Assembly (NCBI GenBank): GCA_016713325.1 | Contig: JADJPJ010000087.1 | Coordinates: 62,001-126,000 of the forward strand | Direction: 5' to 3' | DNA length: 64,000 nucleotides | From: Candidatus Flexifilum affinis | GTDB taxonomy: Bacteria; Chloroflexota; Anaerolineae; Aggregatilineales; Phototrophicaceae | In this document: positions 59,170 to 64,000 of the stretch, piece by piece | Layout: each line of letters starts with the position of its first letter | How positions within the stretch are numbered: the first letter of the stretch is position 1 | Notes under the pieces: generated by a model | The model's input: the letters and a program-made list of their open reading frames with translations, nothing else | Told to the model about the DNA's origin: nothing | Database searches by the model: none | Made by a program: the position numbers and the translations under genes

Positions 59170-60998
59170 GACGCGGCTCGGTCGATCGACCAGTAGCCGA
59201 TGTTCTCGAAGCGATTAGCTGGCGTGCTCAGATAGCCGATCTGCACGCCGCTGACCGCCGTCGAGAGCGCATAGGTGAAGAGCGGGTTGTAGATTGGCAG
59301 GGCGATGGCCCGGTCGATGAAATCTTCCTGGAAGCGGCGGTAATCGGGAATGCGGTTGATGTTATAGGGTTCCCGGCGAGCGCGCTCCAGAATCTCGCTG
59401 ATCCGGCGGTCGTTGACGCCGCCGTAATTCGAGCCATCGGGATACTGTCCCTCATGCCAGAAGGAATACACGTCAGGATCGCCGCTGCCGCTGAAGCTGA
59501 TCTCCACCAGTGCGGCGTCGAAATCGCCCCCGCGCAGGCGTGCCTCGTACAAATCGATCTCGGCCGCATCGACTCGCACGTCCAGACCAATCTGTGACCA
59601 CTGCGTGGCGATCTCGTTCGCCAGTGATACCAGCGAAGGGGTGTTGGGCGTCAGGATGGTGAACGTGAAGAGGGCGGTCGACGGGGTAGCGCCGGCGACC
59701 TCCGAAGTTGCCTCCTCGTCACTCGCGCCGTTCAGCCGTTCGATGCGCTCCGCCGCGGTCACGAGCATTTCCTGTGCCACCGCGGTGTTATAGCTTGGCA
59801 GGGTAGCTGCCGGAAGGAATGCCCAATTGCCAGGGATCAGCGGACTATCCGTCTTTACTGCCAGATTGGGCAGTGCGCGCTCCACCGCACCAGCACGATC
59901 CAGGCCGGTCTCCAGCGCCAGACGGACGCGCTGTTCGCGGAAGAAGGCCGTCGATTCGCGCGCCCAGTTGTAGACGATCATGCCAACGGTCGGTTCAAAA
60001 CCGTTCACCAGCGCGATGTTCTGCGTCAGCGCAAGCTCGAACAAGGCACGGCGTTCGTCGCGGTCGCGGGAAGCCAGCCCATCGACCTCACCCGAGGCAA
60101 GGGCCGCCTGCGCCGCGTCGAAATCGTTGTACAGCACAAACGTGATGTGTTGAATGGAGAACGGAAGCTCCTGGCCTTCGCGACGCTGCCGGTACACCGG
60201 CGCCGCGGCCAGCTCGATAGTGCGCGGCTGCGAGCCTTCCTGCGTGCCGATGCGCATGAGCTGGTAGGGGCCAGTGCCGATCGGCGCGAAGTTGAACGGG
60301 TGAGAGACCAACTGGACCGAGTCCGTGCCACGCAGCGCGTGGTCCGGCAGAATGCCTATGGTCAGGCGGTCAAGGAAGGCGCCAAGCGGCTGTGCCAGCC
60401 GGAAGCGCACCAGGTGCTCGCCAAGCTGCTCGGTCTCGATGGTGCGCCAGAACGCGCCCAGTTCAGGCGCGCCGGGGAAGCGGGGGTCCCGCAGCAGACT
60501 CATGGTGTAAATCACATCCGCGGCGGTGAATGGCGTCCCGTCATGCCAGAGCACATCCTGGCGAAGATAAACGATATATTCCAGGCCGTCGGCGGAGATA
60601 ACCCAGCGATCGGCCAGCGCCGGCACGGGCTCGCCAAAAGCATTGGTGCGTGTCAGACCCTCAAAGATCAAGGACGAGACATCGCGATCGACGGGATTGA
60701 GTCCAGCAAAAAGCGGATTTATGCGTTGAAGGGTGCCGACCAGAGCTTCGCGATAAAGGCCATTCTCAGCGGTCTGCGCAGGACCGGACACCGAAGCCGT
60801 ATTCTGGCTGTCGCCCGCTGGGGGCATCCGGCGGCGAGTGGGAACGCCCGTGGGCAGTGGCTGGAGGGCATCCTGCGTGACCGACGCGGTCGGGACGGAC
60901 ACCGGCGGCGTCTCGCTCAGCCGGACGACGACCACGGCACCGAAGAGAATCGCTGCAAACAAGAATGCAAGAACCTGCCAGCGAATACCACGCAGCAT
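59166..60998 (-). CDS. ABC-transporter substrate-binding protein, SBP_bac_5 family
   Basis: The protein of about 610 residues, begun at MLRGIRWQ (ATG 60998), has an N-terminal anchor helix rather than a lipobox. The peptide/nickel binding fold follows, with RINPLFAGLNPVDRDVSSLIFEGLTRTNAFGEPVP, LADRWVISADGLEYIVYLRQDVLWHDGTPFTAADVIY and the C-terminal SGSGDPDVYSFWHEGQYP. It should bind oligopeptides outside the membrane. No permease or ATPase gene is near, so it works with a remote transporter or as a receptor. It follows secG on the same strand. Confidence 0.9.
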   Translation of the reverse strand: MLRGIRWQVLAFLFAAILFGAVVVVRLSETPPVSVPTASVTQDALQPLPTGVPTRRRMPPAGDSQNTASVSGPAQTAENGLYREALVGTLQRINPLFAGLNPVDRDVSSLIFEGLTRTNAFGEPVPALADRWVISADGLEYIVYLRQDVLWHDGTPFTAADVIYTMSLLRDPRFPGAPELGAFWRTIETEQLGEHLVRFRLAQPLGAFLDRLTIGILPDHALRGTDSVQLVSHPFNFAPIGTGPYQLMRIGTQEGSQPRTIELAAAPVYRQRREGQELPFSIQHITFVLYNDFDAAQAALASGEVDGLASRDRDERRALFELALTQNIALVNGFEPTVGMIVYNWARESTAFFREQRVRLALETGLDRAGAVERALPNLAVKTDSPLIPGNWAFLPAATLPSYNTAVAQEMLVTAAERIERLNGASDEEATSEVAGATPSTALFTFTILTPNTPSLVSLANEIATQWSQIGLDVRVDAAEIDLYEARLRGGDFDAALVEISFSGSGDPDVYSFWHEGQYPDGSNYGGVNDRRISEILERARREPYNINRIPDYRRFQEDFIDRAIALPIYNPLFTYALSTAVSGVQIGYLSTPANRFENIGYWSIDRAAS

Positions 60999-61056
60999 CG
61001 AGAGTCCTTGACCGTGATTCAAAAGCAGCGAATGAGGGTCAAAACCAAGAAGCGGC

Positions 61057-61287
61057 TTAGCCCGCGTAAGAGACGGACAGAATGCAGATGGCGATGAAGG
61101 CGACGGCCAGCCCGATGGTGAACTGGAAAAGCGTCTTTTCCAGGCCACGGCGTGTGCGCGTGATGCCGCCGGACTCGCTGCTGCCGCCCAGCAGGTCGCC
61201 AAGGCCGCTGCCTTTGACCTGAAGCAGCACGAGGACGATCAAGGCCAGGGAGACAATAATCGAGACGATTTGCAGAGCGCGTTCCAT
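61057..61287 (-). CDS. secG: preprotein translocase subunit SecG
   Basis: This 76-residue two-helix protein, begun at MERALQIVS (ATG 61287, AGGAG ribosome site), reads LVLLQVKGSGLGDLLGGSSESGGI then a basic RTRRGLEKTLFQFT between its helices, the SecG signature. SecG assists SecYE in export. The upstream in-frame extension was dropped as it lacks a start context. Confidence 0.93.
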   Translation of the reverse strand: MERALQIVSIIVSLALIVLVLLQVKGSGLGDLLGGSSESGGITRTRRGLEKTLFQFTIGLAVAFIAICILSVSYAG

Positions 61288-61366
61288 GTGTGGAACTCCT
61301 GATCGACGTAACAAAAGCGGTCGGATTTTAGCACGGGCTCTGGCGCGTGTATAGGTGCGGACATAC

Positions 61367-61390
61367 GGGGCAGCACCGGAGCGCTGCCCC
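61367..61390 (-). terminator. short hairpin after ctpA
   Basis: GGGGCAGC (61367-61374) pairs with GCTGCCCC (61383-61390), just after the ctpA stop. There is no clear T-run, so it may only attenuate read-through into secG. Confidence 0.4.
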
Positions 61391-61398
61391 AATTGAGG

Positions 61399-62622
61399 TT
61401 AGTCCAGTTTCACGCGTTCGCCGGTTTGCAGCAGCAGCCAGTTCACGGCCTCAGCGATCTGAGGATCGTTGGGATCATTGAAGATTTCGGGCGTCCACTC
61501 GACAACGATGTCGGGTGTGATGCCTTCTTCGTGTATCCAGCGACGATTCGGAGTCAGCCACTGCGCCACGGTCAGCCGCAGGCCGGTATTGTTCTGCAAG
61601 GTATACCACTGCTGTACCGTGCCTTTGCCCAGGGTCACTTCGCCGATAATCGTCGCAACGCCAGTATCCTGCATCGCGCCGGCGACCAGCTCGGAGGCGC
61701 TGGCGCTGGACTCGTTGACCAGCACGACGATAGGCACGCGGACATTGGCGAAGGAGCCGTTGGCCGTGAATTCCTGTTCACTGCCGTCGCCGAAAACCTC
61801 GGTCACTATCGGGCCGGACTCGATGAAGGCGCTGGCGACTTCGATCGAAGAAGACAGCAAACCGCCCGGATTATCGCGCAGGTCGAAGATCAACCCGGCG
61901 CGCCGGTTCACGCGGAGGTCATCCAGCGCATCATCGATCTCGGCACGAGAGCGATCGTTGAAGTTGTTCAGGCGAACATAGGCGATGTTCTCTTCTTCCA
62001 GCAGTCGCGACTCGACGTTCGGCACGACAATCCGTTCGCGCGTGAGCACGAAGTCGAGCAGTTCGCGTTCGCGACGCATGGTGATCGTGACTTCCGTCCC
62101 CTGCGGCCCTCGTACGATCGCGGCAAGGTCGGCCTGATTCATCTCGGAGACGTCGATACCGTCGACGAAAGCGAAAATGTCGCCCGGCTCGATACCCGAT
62201 CCCTGCGCTGGTGCGCCGTTGAGGATGCCGACCACTTCGATCTCGCCGGAATCCTCGATGGTGTGGATGACCACGCCGATGCCCTCGAATTCGCCTTCGA
62301 GGTCGCTGTTCATCAGATTCAGCGTCTCGCTGTCCATGTAGCCGCTGAATGGATCTTCCAGAGCGTCGACCATGCCGTCCGATGCGCCGGCGACCAGCGT
62401 GTCGAGGGACACCTCTTCGATATACTGGTCCTGAATGTGATTGAAGACTTCCCAGAATGGCGCGAACGCCGACTCGACTTCTTCAGGCGTTGCCCGATCA
62501 CCCTGTGCAAAGCTGATCGATTGGTGCGTGCCGACGGCATAGCCTGTAAAGAACACGATGACGAGTGCCGCTGCGGCGGGAATGCCTCGCATACGACCCA
62601 GAAAGCTGGGCGCAGGGTTCAT
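61399..62622 (-). CDS. S41-family C-terminal processing peptidase with PDZ domain
   Basis: This 407-residue serine peptidase has an N-terminal membrane anchor (about 14-30), a PDZ domain (about 110-190, with EPGDIFAFVDGIDVSEMNQADLAAIVRGPQGTEV), and the S41 catalytic core. The nucleophile Ser is in VLVNESSASASELVAG and the general-base Lys in GEVTLGKGTVQQWYT. It degrades or trims exported proteins. Its -10 box TATAAT is at 62658-62663. Confidence 0.93.
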   Translation of the reverse strand: MNPAPSFLGRMRGIPAAAALVIVFFTGYAVGTHQSISFAQGDRATPEEVESAFAPFWEVFNHIQDQYIEEVSLDTLVAGASDGMVDALEDPFSGYMDSETLNLMNSDLEGEFEGIGVVIHTIEDSGEIEVVGILNGAPAQGSGIEPGDIFAFVDGIDVSEMNQADLAAIVRGPQGTEVTITMRRERELLDFVLTRERIVVPNVESRLLEEENIAYVRLNNFNDRSRAEIDDALDDLRVNRRAGLIFDLRDNPGGLLSSSIEVASAFIESGPIVTEVFGDGSEQEFTANGSFANVRVPIVVLVNESSASASELVAGAMQDTGVATIIGEVTLGKGTVQQWYTLQNNTGLRLTVAQWLTPNRRWIHEEGITPDIVVEWTPEIFNDPNDPQIAEAVNWLLLQTGERVKLD

Positions 62623-62657
62623 GGGATTCTTGCTCCGGTCCGTGAGTAGATATTCTC

Positions 62658-62663
62658 ATTATA
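62658..62663 (-). promoter_or_regulatory. -10 box of ctpA-like gene
   Basis: A perfect TATAAT on the minus strand lies about 35 bases ahead of the ATG. No acceptable -35 box is seen at 16-18 bases. Confidence 0.35.
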
Positions 62664-62741
62664 AAGGATGCATCAATGGTGACTCATAAATGAGTCATGA
62701 GATCTGCTTGAGACACTGAGCACAAAGCCGATCATCGCGCT

Positions 62742-63884
62742 CTACGATCGCTGAAAGACGATCTGACCCTCTACCATGGTCATCTGCACAGACAGCGTCT
62801 CATCAAGCACGACCAGATCCGCGTCCTTGCCCGGTTCCAGGCTGCCCTTTCGGTCGGCCAATCCGATGGCGCGCGCCGGGGTCAGGCTCGTCGTCTGCCA
62901 GACGGCTTCCAGCGACTCGCCGGTGGCGGCCATGAAGGTCCTGAGCGCGCGATCCATCGTCAGTGAGCTTCCGGCCAGTGTTCCGTCGGGAAGTCGCACG
63001 GCGCCATCGGCCAGCATTACGGTGCGCTCGTCAAAGCTGTACTGGCCGTCGCGCATGCCGGCGGCGCGCACCGCATCGGTGATGAGCATCAGTCCATCCG
63101 GTTTCTTGCAGGCCCAGGCGATGCGCATGGCCAGCGGATGTACATGCACGCCATCGGCGATCAGCTCGCAGCGAATCTCCGGCAGTGCCAGCACCGCTCC
63201 CACGACGCCAGGCTCACGGTGATGAAGAGGTGTCTGCGCATTAAAGGTGTGGGTCGACTGCGTGACGCCCATCTCGGCGGCTGCAACGACCTCGGCAGCT
63301 TTGGCCGACGTATGGGCAATGGAGACGGTAATGCCGCGGCTGGTGCAGGCTTCGATGAGCCATTGGTTCTCCGCGATTTCCGGCGCGACGTCGACGATGC
63401 GCAGCACGCCCAGGTCGAGAAACGCAAGCGCCTCATCGCGCGAGGCCGTGCGGATGTACTGCGGGTTCTGCGCGCCTGCCTTCTCGACATTCAGATAGGG
63501 TCCTTCGAGCCGTGCGCCCAGCAGCCGCGCGCCTTTTCGGGGCTGGGTGGCATAGCTGCGGACGTTCTCCAGCGCTGCGATGAGCGCCTCGCGCGGGTTG
63601 GTCAGCGTGGTCGCGAGAAAGCCGGTGACGCCATGTTCGGCGCTGAACATGGCCATGCCTTCCAGCGCTTCGGGGGTCGCATCCATGACGTCGTGACCGG
63701 CCGCGCCGTGAAAGTGCACGTCGATGAAGCCCGGCAGCACAGTGCGTCCTGCGGCGTCGTAGACCTCGGTATCCGGTGCAATCTGGGGCTCTCCCATGCC
63801 CATCCCGCTGATGATGCTGTCGCGTGTGGAAATCCAGCGCATCTCTCCCTGTGGAGTGATGACCCGCGCGTTGGTGATCAACAT
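62742..63884 (-). CDS. nagA: N-acetylglucosamine-6-phosphate deacetylase
   Basis: This 380-residue amidohydrolase removes acetate from GlcNAc-6-P during amino-sugar and cell-wall recycling. The metal and substrate motifs are FIDVHFHGAAGHDVMDAT, the Glu of GARLEGPYLN, SIAHTSAKA, STHTFNAQTPLHHREPG and LITDAVRAAGMRDG. It stands at the right edge, and tandem decamers lie upstream at 63911-63940. Confidence 0.95.
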   Translation of the reverse strand: MLITNARVITPQGEMRWISTRDSIISGMGMGEPQIAPDTEVYDAAGRTVLPGFIDVHFHGAAGHDVMDATPEALEGMAMFSAEHGVTGFLATTLTNPREALIAALENVRSYATQPRKGARLLGARLEGPYLNVEKAGAQNPQYIRTASRDEALAFLDLGVLRIVDVAPEIAENQWLIEACTSRGITVSIAHTSAKAAEVVAAAEMGVTQSTHTFNAQTPLHHREPGVVGAVLALPEIRCELIADGVHVHPLAMRIAWACKKPDGLMLITDAVRAAGMRDGQYSFDERTVMLADGAVRLPDGTLAGSSLTMDRALRTFMAATGESLEAVWQTTSLTPARAIGLADRKGSLEPGKDADLVVLDETLSVQMTMVEGQIVFQRS

Positions 63885-63910
63885 GATTTTGACCCTGCCT
63901 GAGTTTTCGA

Positions 63911-63940
63911 TTGCCTATGGTTGCCTACGGTTGACTGCGG
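63911..63940. repeat. three tandem 10-bp repeats upstream of nagA
   Basis: The decamer TTGCCTAYGG occurs twice (63911-63920 and 63921-63930), followed by TTGACTGCGG (63931-63940), in exact 10-base register. They lie in the 116-base stretch beyond nagA, which otherwise holds no gene I can support. One helical turn per unit suggests a possible regulator site. Confidence 0.5.
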
Positions 63941-64000
63941 CATTTTAACGCGGGGGACAAAGCGCATGCCAGTTCGTGTATCATTTCAGTCCAGTCTATC

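Overview
The window is one unbroken stretch of a high-GC bacterial chromosome (about 60% GC by eye). It most likely comes from a member of the Chloroflexota, probably class Anaerolineae, assembled from an environmental sample. This is inferred from the protein style: exported proteins with long Pro/Thr linkers, a DUF4397 plus SH3 surface protein, YfhO and DUF2142-like membrane glycosyltransferases, a baseplate-J-domain membrane protein beside alaS, and several PT-rich anchored enzymes. I saw no tRNA, rRNA, CRISPR array, insertion sequence or prophage. This is housekeeping chromosome rather than a mobile island.

Layout. 1-2.5 kb: a damaged M23 peptidase, an MBL hydrolase and greA. 2.5-11.7 kb, minus strand: ffh, rpsP, khpA, rimM, dprA, a mannose-1-phosphate guanylyltransferase gene and topA, then a two-pass membrane protein. 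11.8-17.4 kb, minus: flavin reductase; and a C39-peptidase/TPR protein, murJ, glyoxalase-like and phosphatase-superfamily genes. 17.6-18.3 kb: a PHP phosphoesterase on plus. 18.3-23.2 kb, minus: fhaA-like, small FHA, mtnP, ftsW/rodA and a penicillin-binding-protein homologue that has lost all three catalytic motifs. 23.3-25.9 kb: rpsF, ssb, rpsR and a parvulin foldase. 26-34.1 kb: a tightly overlapping cell-surface polysaccharide set (GT2, GT4, GT-C, YfhO, O-antigen ligase). 34.2-41.7 kb: a duplicated secreted protein, tatD, gmd, a DUF4397/SH3 surface protein, ahcY and an adenosine-kinase-like gene. 41.8-48.4 kb: NAD salvage genes with an unexpected CpaF-like ATPase, a DsbA-like protein, pyrimidine-nucleoside phosphorylase and a broken lipoprotein. 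48.3-54.3 kb, minus: alaS, a baseplate-J protein, ruvX and mltG. 54.6-64 kb: a PPOX protein, tyrS, a TSUP permease, rtcB with a CoA-transferase subunit, a peptide-binding protein, secG, ctpA and nagA.

How the genes fit together. Cell-wall building and turnover dominate: FtsW/RodA, MurJ, MltG, NagA, an M23 peptidase and a pseudo-transpeptidase with FHA phosphopeptide readers. Surface polysaccharide is served by the guanylyltransferase and Gmd (GDP-mannose and GDP-4-keto-6-deoxymannose) and by the glycosyltransferase block. Methyl-cycle by-products are cleared by AhcY, the adenosine-kinase-like enzyme and MtnP.

The most important caution concerns the reading frames. Seven otherwise well-conserved genes carry a frame or stop lesion: M23 peptidase, GT4, ahcY, pyrimidine phosphorylase, a lipoprotein, alaS and rtcB. 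Most are single-base indels, several in short homopolymers, and alaS and ahcY are normally indispensable. This looks more like residual sequencing or assembly error than gene decay. The strongest biological oddities are the catalytically dead PBP in an actinobacterial-style fha-ftsW-pbp cluster and the orphan CpaF-like ATPase translationally coupled to nicotinate phosphoribosyltransferase.
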